Shown: positions 37,430 through 50,710 of the stretch, in pieces
Layout of the letters: each line of letters starts with the position of its first letter
Numbering within the stretch: the stretch's first letter is position 1
Origin: Epichloe hybrida
Lineage: Eukaryota; Ascomycota; Sordariomycetes; Hypocreales; Clavicipitaceae
Reading direction: 5' to 3'
DNA: 64,000 nt
NCBI GenBank assembly: GCA_019022495.1
Contig: JAFEKR010000001.1
Span: 4,898,001-4,962,000 of the forward strand
Made by a program: the position numbers and the translations under genes
The notes under the pieces: generated by a model
The model's database searches: none
What the model saw: only the letters and a program-made list of their open reading frames with translations
Told to the model about the DNA's origin: nothing

Positions 37430-39001
37430 AAGTAGTAACTAAGTAGCTAGTCTATAGATATAGAGGTATATTTAGTAAAGTTTAGATAGTAGTAGTAATA
37501 TATAAAAGAAAATCTAGATAATTTCTTAGATAACCTAACTTATAGCTACTTCACACTAATTACTCTATTAATATATTACTTACCTAGCCCTCAGTAGTCT
37601 TACTAATAATAATAAGGGCAGAGGATTCATTCTTATTATTAGAGAAATTCCCTTTCTTATATATATATATATATAAAGCTTACTAGGGAGGTCTAGTAGC
37701 TTAATATAAGTAAGAAGTATAGATATATTAGTAGTAAGCTACTAGTAAGTTAGTAAAGCTATAAGCTAAAGCATAGGGAGTATATATAAATAGAAGGTTT
37801 TATATAATAAAATATAAACTATTAGAAATATTAATCTAGACTTCTAGATTAATAGTATTATTTAGTAGTAATATAGTAACTTATTTATTAGTATTAGCTC
37901 TATATATAACTTTTACTATAAGCTACGCTTACCTTACCTAATTATGCTTATTAGTATTTTTAGTAGTTAAAAGTATATTATAAAGTTTATACTTTATATA
38001 TATTAAATACTAGTAATATATTAGTAATAACTAAGTTATAGAAATAGAAAATATATATATTATTAAGAAAGTATAGATTATTATTAGAATTACTATAAGT
38101 CTTAATATACTTAAAGAGTATATAGTATAACTAAGTAAACTAAGTAAGATACTAGTCATATATTAATAAATACTTTAGTTGTAAGAAAAGGGAGAATATA
38201 CCTTAGTATAGTCTTTATTATTTTATAAATAATATATATATCTTATAAAGTTACCTATATAAGTTAGTAGTAATATACTATAGGAAACTTATAGGTAAAA
38301 GGTAAGTAACTAATATTTTAGTGTTTAAGAGAATTTAAATTTTTTAGATAAGGATAGATAAAAATAATAAAGTAATACTATAGGATATTAGTAATTACTA
38401 TAAGAGAAGCTATAAAGCTACTAGCTTATAGGTAAAGGTAACTTATAATACTAAGGAAGAATATAAAGGGAAGAAAAGTATATAAAAGTAAGGGAAATTA
38501 AGCCTTTTTTGTATTAGCCCTAAACCCCTAAGTAATTTATGAACTATATATAGCTAATCTAGGAATTATAATATTTATAGTTATAGCTACTACTAGTAAA
38601 TATATACACTAGCTATAAACTCCTAGTAAGATTAATATAATATCCCTAATATTAGAAAAGAAGTTATTTATTTTAAATAGTATATATTACCTTATTTATT
38701 TAACCTAATAATAAAACTTAATACAAGTAGTTTGCTTACTAAGCGCTAATGACTTATTAGATAAAGGTATATATATTTAAGGTAATAAAGCAGTAAGTAT
38801 ATAGCTATTTATAATTTAAAGGTTATAAGAGGGATTACCTAGGACCCTACAATATCTATCTTATTATTTAAAGCAAATATAATACTATATCCTAATAGTA
38901 TAGCTAGTAATATAGATATTACTATAAGTTATATGTAGTATATACACACTAGCTAAGCAGCGCTTTTTAATTAAGAATAATTATATATTAGGGGGGTAGT
39001 A
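37430..39001. other. AT-rich 3' region of gypsy, nothing recognised
   Basis: About 1.5 kb between the chromodomain and the 3' LTR. It is heavily mutated, with no frame or family match that I can support. It ends in a TTAGGGGGGTAG purine run suited to plus-strand priming. Confidence 0.5.
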
Positions 39002-39267
39002 TATTAGAAGTATAAAGGCTAGAGAGCTATAGATTGGATAGTTATATAATAGAGCCCTTAGATAAGCCTTAGGTTATATAGATAACTAAGTAGCTACTAG
39101 ATAGCTATGTATATATAGTAAGGTATTTAGATAAGGGCTACCTATAAGAGATATAGGAGGTTAGAGTTTTAACCTTTATATACCTACCCCTAAGTAGCAG
39201 CTCCCTAGCTATAACTAAGAACCTTAGCCTTTACTCCGTTTATATCTCTCCCACCACAGTCGTAACA
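39002..39267 (+). repeat. Gypsy 3' LTR
   Basis: 266 bp. Starts mutated (TATTAGAAGTATAAAGG) and ends undamaged (CCACCACAGTCGTAACA), the reverse of the 5' LTR pattern. Confidence 0.9.
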
Positions 39268-39298
39268 TAAGGTAAATAATATAGAATTTATTTATAAG
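39268..39298. repeat. Outer end of element E (right arm)
   Basis: Complement of 4406-4435 plus the TAAGG duplication. Marks the right boundary of E before gypsy sequence begins. Confidence 0.55.
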
Positions 39299-41238
39299 CC
39301 TCTTAAAAGTATTATTAATATATTTTTAAAAAGTAACTAGTATATTAACTAACTTAAATAGTATTATAAGATATTTAAAGTACTTATAGTAGTAATAAAA
39401 CACTATTTTTTACTTATTATTTTTATAAATATATAGTTAGTAATATATTTCTTAAAGATTTAGTAATATAAAAACCTTTATACTTACTAATAAATTAAGA
39501 ACTTGAAAGATTAGTAATAAAAAGGCTTTATTTTTAATAGTAATTTTATTAAGGCCTTTATAAATTTTTTTAAAATAAATAAAATTAAGGATTTAACTAA
39601 GCTTATTAATTTTATAATTTACTTTGTTTTTTATATACTTACTAAGTACTTCCGAAGTATTTTTAGCTTTTTTTTAGCTAGGTTATATATAAGTTTTTAA
39701 GGTAGTTATTTTCTTTTTTTTAATTTAATTATATAAGTATAACTACTTAATTCTAGAAGCTTACTAATTAAATCTTTTAAAAATATATTTATAAATTTTA
39801 TATACTTTTCTAGGATTTAATATTAAAGTATATTATTACTTATATCTTATATAAATATTAGTAACTTTTTATAATATATTACTAAAAGTATTATTATATT
39901 TTTTAATTTATTTTTCTTTAAGAAATAAGTATATTTATTATTATTACTATAATTATATTAGAAGCTAAGTTATTACTTACTATATTATTTATTAATGAAT
40001 TTTTATTGGTATTCTTTTTTTTTAAGTTAATTACTTTAATCTTTAGTAATATTAGTAATAATATAATAAAAAATTACCTTATTACTTTATATAATTATTA
40101 CTTATTTATAATAAAAGTAATATAGTTTTTAGTTATTAAAAATCTTTAGAAACCTTATTTTTAGTTTATTATTATAAGTTTATACTTCAAGGTTTAGTTT
40201 ATTTTTAAAGGAATTTTGTTTTTTATATTAGTAATATAATAGCTAACTTAGTAAACCTTTATATAGTTTATATTATTTTTTACTTTAACTAGTTTATATA
40301 AAATTCCTTAGTAAAAGATCTTATTTCTATTTATACTTCCTAGTATTATCTTTATTTTTTCTATATTTTTCTAGTTTTATTTCAATAATAATTTAAATTA
40401 AATTCTTAAATACTTTGTACTTATATTAAATAATATTAGTAGTACTAACTAATAATTGTCTTCCTATAAGAATACTTATATTTTTATTTTCTTATTTATA
40501 AGTTTGTTTTATATTAAAACTATTATTTTAAGCCTAAGTTAAACTAATTAAAATCTTATTTAAATCTAAGGTTTTATTATTACTATTTTTTTACTTTTCA
40601 GTAATATACTTATTACTTTTATAAATTAAGTAATTGACTATATTATATTTATTTATATTATATTTAAAGTTATTATATTTCTAATACTTAAATAGTTTTT
40701 AACTTATACTTAGTTATTATAAGCTTTACTATAAGTTCTTTATAAGAAAAGTAAAGTATTATGATTTTTTTATTTTTTATTTTTATAGCTTTTATTATAA
40801 TTATTTAATATAAATATTATTATTACTTTAGCCTTTTTATCTTAATCTTATAAGTAACTTTAAAATATTAAAAACTCTTAGCTAATTATATATTTTTATA
40901 GTATTATTCAAGTTATTTAAAAAAATTATTATTCTTAAGTATTTAAGAATTTAGTTAAGTAATTTAGCTTTTACTTTTATTTAAAGTTTTAAAAAAAATT
41001 AAAAAAACGAATTATATTTTTACTTTAAATTTAGTAATATTTTAGTAACTTCTAAGCATTTTATATTTTTATTTATTACTTTAGTATTTAGCTAGGATAT
41101 AAATTTATTTTAAGTATAAGCTAAGTAATTAACTAACTTATTTACTATAATATAATATATTTACTATTACTTTATATTATTAGCTAAGTAATAACTAGTA
41201 TATATTACCTTAGTTTTATTATTTTAAAAAACTCTTAA
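39299..41238 (-). mobile_element. Gypsy fragment, minus strand, truncated within reverse transcriptase
   Basis: Reverse complement matches the forward gypsy. Near 39299-39450 the minus-strand product reads KIVFYYYYKYLKYLIILF, then LVNILVTF and YINNTF, a RIP-mutated version of the reverse transcriptase stretch ending 'FGLTNAPATFQ-YIN'. It continues into the [10 protein letters not shown] segment and gag. The fragment resumes at 48043-48406 and 50243-50437 after two insertions. Its last five bases, CTTAA, are the Copia II target duplication. Confidence 0.82.
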
Positions 41239-41543
41239 TGTTAGATTCACAGGGTATTGAATTCAATGTGTTACAATCGTGAGCCCGAAGAATAGTATTA
41301 TCATTAATTATCTATTCTAGGCTGCGTTATCTGTTATTATAATTAATTAAGTTATAGGAAAAGAGGTAAAAAGCTAGAAGTTATAATACATAAAGGGAAA
41401 AGGGGTTACGCGTTTATATCCCTACATTTCCTAGCTAATTAACGTGCTAGGTTATAGGTTACGTATAGGGTCCGCGCGTAGCCTAAGCTTCTGCTAGGTA
41501 ATTATAGCTATGACGCGCAATTAATATTACCTTTGTTCTAACA
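41239..41543 (-). repeat. Copia II 3' LTR
   Basis: 305 bp, TGTTAGATTCACAGGG...TTGTTCTAACA on the plus strand. The outer 50 bases are little damaged. Confidence 0.9.
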
Positions 41544-44500
41544 CTAGAACTTCTCTCTTTTAACATGATTATTAATATATAATATTAATCATAGAAATAA
41601 AAAAGGAAAGACAAATTAAGAATATAATTAACAAGGGATATAAGGAAAAGAACTTATAGCCTATCTAGGCATATAGTTACTAATAAAAGGGAAATAATAA
41701 TCTTGCTTAGCCTATAAGCCTATGTAAGGATAAGTAGGTCCTTCTAAATCCCTTCTTTCCTTAAAATAACATATATACTACACCGTAGTGCGTATATAAC
41801 ATCTTCCTCCTCCTTAGTAATACCTTTATTCTCCTATGTACCACTATTAATTTCTATAGTTTACTAGGAGGGCCTAGTAGGCTAGTATAGTTATAGCCAC
41901 TAGGGATATTAACTATAGGAGCGTAAATCCCCTATGTATTACTATCTTATCCCTGTAGCTATTCTCCTAGAGAATTACCTTTTCCTCTTACTACGTGTGT
42001 GTTATATGTAGGTAACCTATCCCTCTATCTAGATAGTTATCTAGTTAGTTAAGATAAAGCTCTTAAGGGCCTTATTAGGTAATGCCTTTATAAAGGTATT
42101 AGCTAGGTTATTCTCTTTATTAATCCATTAGATCTCGCAGAGTTCTTAGCATTTATATAACTATTAAAGGGCTATAATATCGATTATTAAGCGTTTCTCC
42201 TTTATTATACTAAGCTTAATAAGGCACTTATATAAGAAGTATAAATCCATATATATAATAACCAGGATCTTTAGGAGCTTTAGTTAGTTAGTAACTAAGT
42301 TTAGGGTGGTTATAATTACGTAAGCTATATTAACACTAGCTACTATACTATAGACTTCTAAGGTAAGCACGCTTTACATAACTCTCTTGCTTTTTATTAA
42401 GCTAAAGTGTATAATATTACCTTTAATTATAAACTTACTATTAGTGTAGTTTTTATTTGCTAGGATAAGTACATATCCTAGTTATAAGGATAGGTCCTAG
42501 TTATTAGTAAAGGATTTATCTATAAAGGTAAAGAGCTTTACCTTCTTAAGGTTAATTAGGATAAATATTAGACCTCTCTCTAGGTAATTTATCTACTACT
42601 TTAGGTAGTAATTAAGGGCTTTCACGTCCTCTAGGGTTAGCTCCTAGTGTTACATAGTAACAGATAGGTTAAAGCAAGCCTCTAGTTAGCAGATTAAGGG
42701 AATATAAGCGCCTTAGGCCCTCTGCTTAATATATTTGCGCTTTAAGTTAGTTATTAAAACTAACTCTAACTTATTACTCTGCCCTTTCTGCTAAATCTTA
42801 ATAGTATTATTCTCTAGTAAGATAATACTACTATTAAATATAAGAGAGTAGTCCTAAGTTAGGAATTACTTTAGCTTTATATTAAAGCCTACTATAGTAA
42901 GCTAGGTCTTTTCCTTCTTAGAGAACTTCTTATCTAAGAGGCTAATTATGTTATTAGTCTATATTCTAATGTAAGTAAAGTTAAGGCTTTCCTTTGTAGT
43001 TATAAGTAAGTAGGGATTATATATAAAGGTTTCTATCTAGAGGTTCTCTCTATAATGCTTATAATATATAACCTACTAGTGTGTTCCTGCCTCTGCAAGC
43101 CTATAGAGGGGTTTTATAACCCTTAAGATTATACTAGGTAAGTAGAGATACTATATCTAAATTAGCAAGCGCGCTAGGATTAGCCGCTCTAGTAATATAT
43201 AGGCCTGTATATAAGCCTAATAGATATCTCTTAGCTAGATAAGGAATTTCCTTAATTTTACTAACAGTGCTATTATAAGGATAAGATATTAGCTTGCGTG
43301 TTAAATCATTAGGGCCTATATAAGAATAGCCTGTTTCCCTTTATTCTCACACCCTTAGATTATAAGGCATGACTTTTTATAGGGTTCTATTATCTTACCC
43401 TTAATCTTATTAACAATCTAGGAATTAAAGATTTAAATTCCACTATATTCTTCCTTATTAAATATAATAAATTTAAATATACCTTACTTAATTAGAGTGT
43501 TAATTTCTGCTTTTATTAATAGCTTAAAAGGTTTGCTAGGGGTCTTAATAATTCCTTCCTTACATAGCTTAATTACAAGAGCTAGGTTACTATATTCTTT
43601 TACTAATAGGAAGGTATTAGCACCTTAAGGCATTATAGGAGGGTTTTTCTATAGCCTTCTGTATCCTTGCTTTAGTAGTATTAGTAATACTATATTCTTA
43701 TTACAGGCCTCTTACCCTTTTTCTCCTTCCTTTTTACTAGGCTTCGCTATCTTCTTTATACTAGGATTATTATAGTAAGGCTTAATAGATGTTAACCTAA
43801 AGGTCTTTAGGCCTCTAGGTATATTAAGTGTATAGCTTTCTCTAGTAATTACTAGTAGCTTATATAGACTTACCTATCCCTTACCTTCTTGCTAGACCTT
43901 AACCTTTAATCTAAGCAGCTAGCTAAGGGTCTTTAAGGTATCTAGGCTATTATATTTAGTAAGGGCCTTATTAACCTTCTAGATAGCATAAAGTCTCTTA
44001 ATCTCTTTAGTAGCCTTCTATACTATAATTACACGCTATATAATATTAGGTAATAGTAGGGACTTATTTATTATACGTAAGTAAGCTCTAAAGATAAGGA
44101 GGGTTAAGATAAGGCTATTAGGGCCTGCGGTGTTATTTAGGGCCTTAATTACTATTTAAAGGGTAATAGGTTCTAGCATTATAGGGCATTTATATCTAAT
44201 TATATTATAGGCTCATTAGAGCAGCCTATAATACCTTTTAACCTTCCCTATACTATAGTATGCCTTAACAGGGACTTCCTTAATTAAAATTAATATTAAA
44301 GCTATAAATTATCTAAATTCATTACTATAGAAGTTCGTTCTAGTATCTATAATAATAAAGTCTAGGGGGCCTAGGTAAGCATTAATCTAGCATATTTAGA
44401 GGGCTTCCTAGGTTATTTTCACAGAGATATTATTAAGGAATTTTGCTATATTAAACACTATAGCCACATTTATAGCGTAGAGTGTAAGGCAGTTACTATC

Positions 44501-47500
44501 TAGGTAGAAGATATTTACTATTACTTTATAATTTAAGCTACACTTATCCTTAAGGGTAAACTTAAAGTAATTAGGGCTATCTACGTGTATTTAGTATTAG
44601 TAATAAATTCTTATTAGCTCCCTAATAGCTTTAATATTAATATTATGCCCTAATTTACAAAGAACCTTATATAAATATTAGATTAATAGATATCTAAAGC
44701 AGTAGTGTAGTCACTATAGCTCACCTTCTATAAGGTAGCTCTAAGCAACTACTTCTTCTTTCTATATAAGAAGTATCTAGGCGTGCCCCTATTTACGTAT
44801 AATAGGTACTTTAATATTTCCTTATTATAGTATGTTCTTAGAGATATTAAAGTTAATCTTTAGATAGTCTATATTATTAAGGGATAAGAGAAATAGAGTG
44901 TTTATAGGGATAACCTAAAAGAGAATATTTCTAAAGGGAGTAGGCACTATAGCCACTCTAAGCGTAATAATTAGGTCTCCCACGCCAAACCTAACTAATG
45001 CCTTTTTCTCTATTAATTTATTAAGCTGCAATATAGGTATCTAATATTATAAAGCAAGGAATTAAGGGTGCCCTACTATAGAGAACTTTATAGCTCCTAT
45101 ATTAGGCATAATCCCTTAGAATATTGCATAGGAATAGTAATCTTCTAACATAAACGTTACTAAGGCTTTATTCACAAGTTCCTGCTAAAAGGGATCTTCT
45201 TTACTTAGGCTATAATACGCTACTTACCTTATTAGGAATTAAACCGTTTTCTCGCCATGAATATAGGTTTTATATATAAAGAAGCTTATAGGTACTAGCC
45301 TATCTATATTATTAGGGCTATTATTAAATCTAATGCTCTTTATATACTAAGCGATTTCATTATTAATAGGGGGTTAGGACTTATATTCTCCCTTATACTA
45401 AGTAAGGAATAAATAATATAAGTTATTAGTTAAATCTATAAGGTAGTAGTTCTTAAAGCATTAAAACGCTTTCTTATAGTTCTCTTTAGGGTACTTAGAT
45501 AACTAGCATCCTTCCTTGCTATATATATAGCACTTCTTTATATAAGGAGTATCTCCTCTTCCTTATAGTTTTAAGGGGTATTAGGTCTCTTTTCCCTTCC
45601 TATTATATCTTTAGTTAGTCTAGAATTACTTTAGGGTTATAGCTTTAGTTAGGAACTATTAATAGTTCTTCTTCTCTTCCTTAATAAGATAAAGGGTTAT
45701 TCTAATTTATTTATAGAACTCTTATAGTCTATCTAGCGGATCTATAATCACTTCTTTACACTCTAGAATACTATAATAAGCTCTAATAAGTTAATTCTAG
45801 AGTGCCCTTTTAGTTTAGCTTACTTTAGGCACTACTTATTATAAGATAGCTAGTCTTTCTATAAGTTTATTAAAGCATTTAATCATTAACTTACTTAGGT
45901 TATTATTTACTATTTCTCGCAGGGAAGTATTATTCCACTCTAGTAGATATCTTTACTATATATCCTTAGTTTTAAATTATTCTCTTATATAGCTAATAAG
46001 CGTAAGGAGATCTTATAGTTATCTAGGTTTAGAGAGGTAGTCTATATAGTATTATAGTGCTTTGCCTTTAAGTATAACCTTAAAAGCATAACTAGCTTAT
46101 TTAGGCTAGATATTAAGTAACTTATACTTCCTATAGAATATTTAAAGCTTTAATTTAAGGATATTATAGTTATTAGCGCTATAAAGTTACTCTTTAGGGT
46201 ATACCTTAGATAGGTTAATAATTTACTTTAGCAAGGGTCTCTAAGTCTATAGGGGTCCTCTAGGTGTCTTTCTTTATATTTATAAAAGGGGTAGTAAGGT
46301 CTTTAGGAAGTAAGAGGGTAGCTTTATAGGTAGTACCCTTAGGGCTTATTATTCCCTCTAATTCTCCTCTTCCTTATATTAGGAAGGAGGGAGTGTAGCT
46401 ATTTAAGCTATGCTAATAAGGGCACTACTAGCCCTAGATAGTATAGGTTACCTTTATTAGTAACTCTCCTACTTAAGGGTATTATTAGTAGTATTACTAA
46501 GGTAATACTACTAACTTACCTCTAGTGAAGGTATAGGTAAGGGAGTTACCTGTAAATACTTATAAATAGCATCCTTAGGTAGTCTTAACTCTAGGTTAAT
46601 TAACCTTCCTAGGGGAGATTAGCTAGGCCTTCCTAGAGGGGATTAACTTAGTCTTCCTAGGGGAGTCTAGCTTATTAATCCTTTTAATAGTAATTATACT
46701 AATAAATAAGGTAATAGAGTAGGTTACCTAGTTTTAATATTACTATTATCTAGTAAATTATAGAAGAACTCTTTATTCTATAGGTTCTTTTAGAAGCCTA
46801 TGTACTTCTTCCTAGCCTTTTTAATTTCTTTAAGAGTCTAAAACCTAAATTCTTCTTAGTTTACTACTTCTTTAAGGTTATTTACTATCTTAGTGCCTCT
46901 TCTAATAGTTATATATACTCTATTATAAAGAAGATAGTCTTGAAATCTATTTTATAAAAGGTCTCTCCCTTTTATAAACTTATTCCTTAACTATTTATAA
47001 AAGTTATTACTAAATTTGGAGAATAGTGTTCTTCTAAATAACCCTCACTCCTTATATTATTTAGTCTTTATAAGGATATAGAGGCTAATTTCCTTAGGTA
47101 TTATTATCTCTTTATATTTAAAACTTCCTATTTATTAAAGTAGTTCTTCTATAATATATTATTAAAGCCTTATAGAGATGTAGGGGTATAGGTTAGTATA
47201 GATAGGGGTTTTTCCTTTATTAAGGTATTTATTATTATCTCCTATTTTAATACCTTCTATAGTATTATTATAACTATTAGTCTTGCTAGGAACTCTGAAT
47301 TAACTAGAGGTCCTAGATAGTCTAGCTATATCTAATATTCTAATTAATTAAGGGAGGTAGATCTTATAATATAAGGAGAAAAGGGGTATAACTATGATTA
47401 TTTAACGTGTTTTGGATATAAAGAATCATAAGGTAAGGTAGTTAACTTTAAATACATAATAGAATGTATAATAAAGAAAGATAAGGGGATAGCTTAGCTA

Positions 47501-47732
47501 CTAGTATTAAACCTTTCTTTATTATTTCAGAGTCTATATAGATATAGATATTAATACTAAAGTAAGAAAAGAGCTATATTATACCTTTCCGTTAGCATAA
47601 CTTATTATTAAATATAGCCCTCCTATTATATAGGGTAAGTCATTATTAGATAAGCTACCTCTTCTAATTAACCTTACTAATCTACGGTGTTCGAAGACTG
47701 CGTGGTTATTTATGAAGGTAACCACTAATTAG

Positions 47733-48037
47733 TGTTAAATTCACAGGGTATTGAATTTAATATATTACAGTCATAAGCCTAAAGAATAGTATTATCATTG
47801 ATTATCTATTCTAGGCTACGTTATCTGTTATTATAATTAATTAAGTTATAGGAAAAGAGGTAAAAAGCTAGAAGTTATAATACATAAAGGGAAAAGGGGT
47901 TACGCGTTTGTGTCCCTATATTTCCTAGCTAATTAACGTGCTAGGTTATGGGTCACGTGTGGGGTCTGCGCGCGGCCTGAGCTTCTGCTAGGTAATTGCG
48001 GCTGCGACGCGCGATTGATATCACCTTTGTTCTAACA
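47733..48037 (-). repeat. Copia II 5' LTR
   Basis: 305 bp. The inner end is mutated (TGTTAAATTCACAGGG) and the outer 100 bases (47935-48037) are nearly undamaged (GCGACGCGCGATTGATATC). Confidence 0.9.
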
Positions 48038-48042
48038 CTTAA

Positions 48043-48406
48043 GTTTAACTAAAATAATATATTTAAATTTACTAATTATACTTATAAATTCTTATAAGTA
48101 TTACTTTTATATATAAGTATTTTATACTATTTCCTAATAAAGCTTTATAAATATATACTTATTATATACTTAGTATTAAATAAAAAATCTAGAAATAAGG
48201 GATTTATTAGTATATTCATTTTAAAAAGAATTATAAGTTTTTTACTTAATTTAGCTAATTATAAATTTATTTTTATTTTCTTAAGTTATACTTTTATATT
48301 TAAAATTTTCTTTTTTATATAAGTATCTTATAGCTTAGCTTATATAACTTTATATTACTTGTATATATTATTACTAAATTTAGTATTATTATATTAATTA
48401 AGTAGT
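48043..48406 (-). mobile_element. Gypsy fragment continued
   Basis: Matches 490-840 of the first gypsy. The last 16 bases (48391-48406, ATATTAATTAAGTAGT) are the target duplication of retroposon F. Confidence 0.75.
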
Positions 48407-50242
48407 TCCAAAATTGAGCGGGATTCGCACGAAACGCACTGGATCTCCTTTGGTTCACCAAGCTAGGGCGCGGATTAGCAGCGGACTAGGCCCGGAACAA
48501 AGGCGGACATAACTCACAGACAAACCCTTCTCTAAGACTCACGTATATTGCTTTTTAGTTATAGACTTCCTAGGGAAGTCCTTATAGTTAATGGTTTCCT
48601 AGGCGAATTAGAGCTAGACACATAGTAACACTAGGGTACTTATAGTATCTAGCGCTATTATGCTAGATTTAGTCTCAATCTGTAATAAACATTAGTCAAT
48701 AACCTAACCCTAGCCTAGGATAGCCTTAAATAGCTAGAAAGAAAAGAAGAACCTATAGGAAGTTTAATATAAAGAGAGAAAAGAGAGCAGGCCCCCCTAG
48801 GGAGGGGAAGCTCTCTTTTATACCTCTAGAAGGGGGGGGGGGATAACTTAGATAACTTACTTAAAAATAAAGCATAACACGATTAACGAATCTAACATAT
48901 ACTAGCGGCTTTGGCGTAAACCTGTAATAGAACTAGTTTAAAGTAGTGCTCCCTTATCCTAACTAAATAAAACTAGGTTCTTAGACTTTATTAAACTTCT
49001 AAGGTAATAGCAGGCTAAAGGTAGCTAAAAAGTAAGGTAATAGAGGAGTTAGTAGAAAAGTAAATAGGAAGTAAATTAATATTTTAACCCTAGATTTACT
49101 CTTCCCTAGCTTAAAGTAAAGGAACCTAGAATAGGCTTAATATTACACTAGAGAAGGCTTAGAAAGGACTTATAAGCACCTATTCTATATAATTTTTCTT
49201 TTTAATAGGATAAGGCTAGCGTAAGCTAGTAATAAACACTTATAATAGGTTACACACACCCTCCCGGGCACGAGGTAAAACTGCTTAAATTATAGATCTT
49301 TATTTTTCAACACCTTTTCTAAATATCTAGCCTTTTTCTCTAGCTTTTATTTCCCTTCTTCTTCTTACTTTTCCTAAATTCCTTAATGTTTTCTTTGGTT
49401 TTTTAAATTTCCTTTTTATCTAGAATTTCCTTAGATTTTTGGATAGCTATTAGGTTCTATAGCCTAGTAGTTATAGCCCCCCTAGCTTATGGTTACCCTT
49501 AGCTATACTATTTTCTGATTAGTTAGTTGTTAATTGGTTAATTAGTAGCCCGTAACCTACCTATAAATTATGTAGTGTGTTTGTTAGTTTGTGCGTCTCT
49601 TGCAGCAAGTATTAATTACGCTTACTAATTTTAAGTAAAGCGAATTAGAGTGGAGTTAAGTGAGGATGAGTTGTGTTTTTTTTTTGGTTTGCCTTAGAGC
49701 TTTAAAGGATAAGTTATAAGATAGAAGAGATATTACAAAGAGAGATAAAACAAACACAGTCGTAGAGAAAGGGGGAATTACGTTAATTTATGCTATAAGT
49801 AAAACTCAAATAGATTTAAGTTTAACTATAGTCGCAAATTATAACTCTTACGTAATTATAGCTATAAAGTTTATTATAAACTTTATATTAACTTTTTAGC
49901 CCCTAAATTTATAGCTTAAAGCTTATTTCTTTTATATTTTACCTAACACTATAGTGATTATTGAATTTAGTTATTATATATAGCACTAGCTAGGTATTAC
50001 TAGTAATTTTTTTAGTTCCTTGAAAATTAGATGCATTGGCCACAGCTAATGACCCCAAAAAAAATTAAAAATCAATCAATAGGTCACACACCAACTAGCA
50101 CTGGCCTGTTATAGGTCTAGCGCTAACCTGAATACAGATAGAAGAGGGTTTTTTCTCCCTAGTTTAGGGTTTTCCCTATTAACTTAGCAGTAGGAGTACT
50201 AGTGATAGCTATCTATAGAGCTAACTAGCGTACATAATATAT
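48407..50242 (+). mobile_element. Non-LTR retroposon F, longer copy (interrupted)
   Basis: About 1.0 kb of F sequence split by an 820-bp SINE-like insertion. It is flanked by the exact 16-bp duplication ATATTAATTAAGTAGT (48391-48406, 50243-50258), which implies target-primed reverse transcription. The 5' end (48407-48560) is GC-richer, and its complement carries a B-box-like TGCGAATCCCG and an A-box-like TAGCTTGGTG, a weak tRNA-like hint. No open frame or reverse transcriptase was seen, so it is non-autonomous or degraded. The copy at 29405-30047 shares the 3' part. Confidence 0.78.
49258..50077 (+). mobile_element. SINE-like retroposon S, longest copy
   Basis: 820 bp inserted in F, flanked by AATAGGTTACACAC (49244-49257) and AATAGGTCACACAC (50078-50091), a 14-bp duplication with one change. 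The 3' end is A-rich (CCCCAAAAAAAATTAAAAAT plus CAATC). An A-box-like TAGCCTAGTAGTTATAGC lies about 200 bp in. Two other copies share the 3' end. No protein frame. Confidence 0.8.
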
Positions 50243-50437
50243 ATATTAATTAAGTAGTATTTACTATACTTTTTTATATTTTATAATTAAAGTATTTTAA
50301 TTATTACTTAAGTATTATAAAGTTAAGGCTTTTTTACTAAGTAATATAAGTATATTTAAAGTAAATATTTTATAGCTTCTATTATATAACTATCCTATCC
50401 CTAGCTCCCTAGCTCCCTAGCCTCCGTGCTCCTAACA
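50243..50437 (-). mobile_element. Gypsy fragment end with LTR remnant
   Basis: Continues the minus-strand gypsy. Near 50381 internal sequence jumps directly to the last about 50 bp of the LTR, ending CTCCTAACA, so most of the LTR is deleted. Confidence 0.7.
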
Positions 50438-50710
50438 GTTACTTAAAGCTAAGAGATTCAAAAAAGAGTTAATTCTTAGCTTTTAAAGCTTAAGTTTAAT
50501 TACTTAAAAAAGGTTTTTATAATTATACTAAAGGCTTACAAAGCTTTTATTATAACGAACTAGAGTAATCTTTATAGTGTAGTTAGTGTAATTTTTAGGA
50601 AATTTTCATATTTGTAATGTAATTTTTTTTCCTTATAGTTAATGTATTTTAGTTTCTTTTTATAGTTAGTGTAATTAGTGTAGTTTTTAAGAAATTCTTA
50701 TATTTGTAAT
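50438..50710. repeat. AT-rich spacer with internal duplication
   Basis: Contains two copies of a unit with TAGTGTAATTTTTAGGAAATT and CATATTTGTAAT (about 50580-50620 and 50670-50710), separated by CCTTATAGTTAATGTATTTT. The same separator recurs inside the foldback element that follows. No gene. Confidence 0.55.

Larger units (their letters stand above)
33713..39267 (+). mobile_element. Ty3/gypsy chromovirus, both LTRs, RIP-inactivated
   Basis: 5,555-bp element with LTRs at 33713-33977 and 39002-39267, an exact target duplication TAAGG (33708-33712, 39268-39272), and a GGGGGG purine run before the 3' LTR. At about 36226-36300 the conceptual product reads KLRLCINY, stop, [12 protein letters not shown], the start of gypsy reverse transcriptase. 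Most of reverse transcriptase, RNase H and integrase is then deleted. By about 36517 the integrase C-terminal segment KYLGPYKIEKVISIYRL appears, and a chromodomain follows the nested solo LTR. Gag occupies roughly 33980-35300. A long unassigned AT-rich tail (37430-38990) precedes the 3' LTR. Confidence 0.9.
41239..48037 (-). mobile_element. Copia family II, single full-length copy, minus strand
   Basis: 6,799 bp with 305-bp LTRs (41239-41543, 47733-48037) and an exact duplication CTTAA (41234-41238, 48038-48042), inserted in the minus-strand gypsy fragment. The interior is colinear with the dimer units: RNase H about 42050-42660, reverse transcriptase about 42850-43510, integrase about 44300-44700, zinc knuckle near 45500. 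All are interrupted by stops. The internal start adjoining the 5' LTR is CTAATTAGTGGTTACC on the element strand. Confidence 0.9.
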
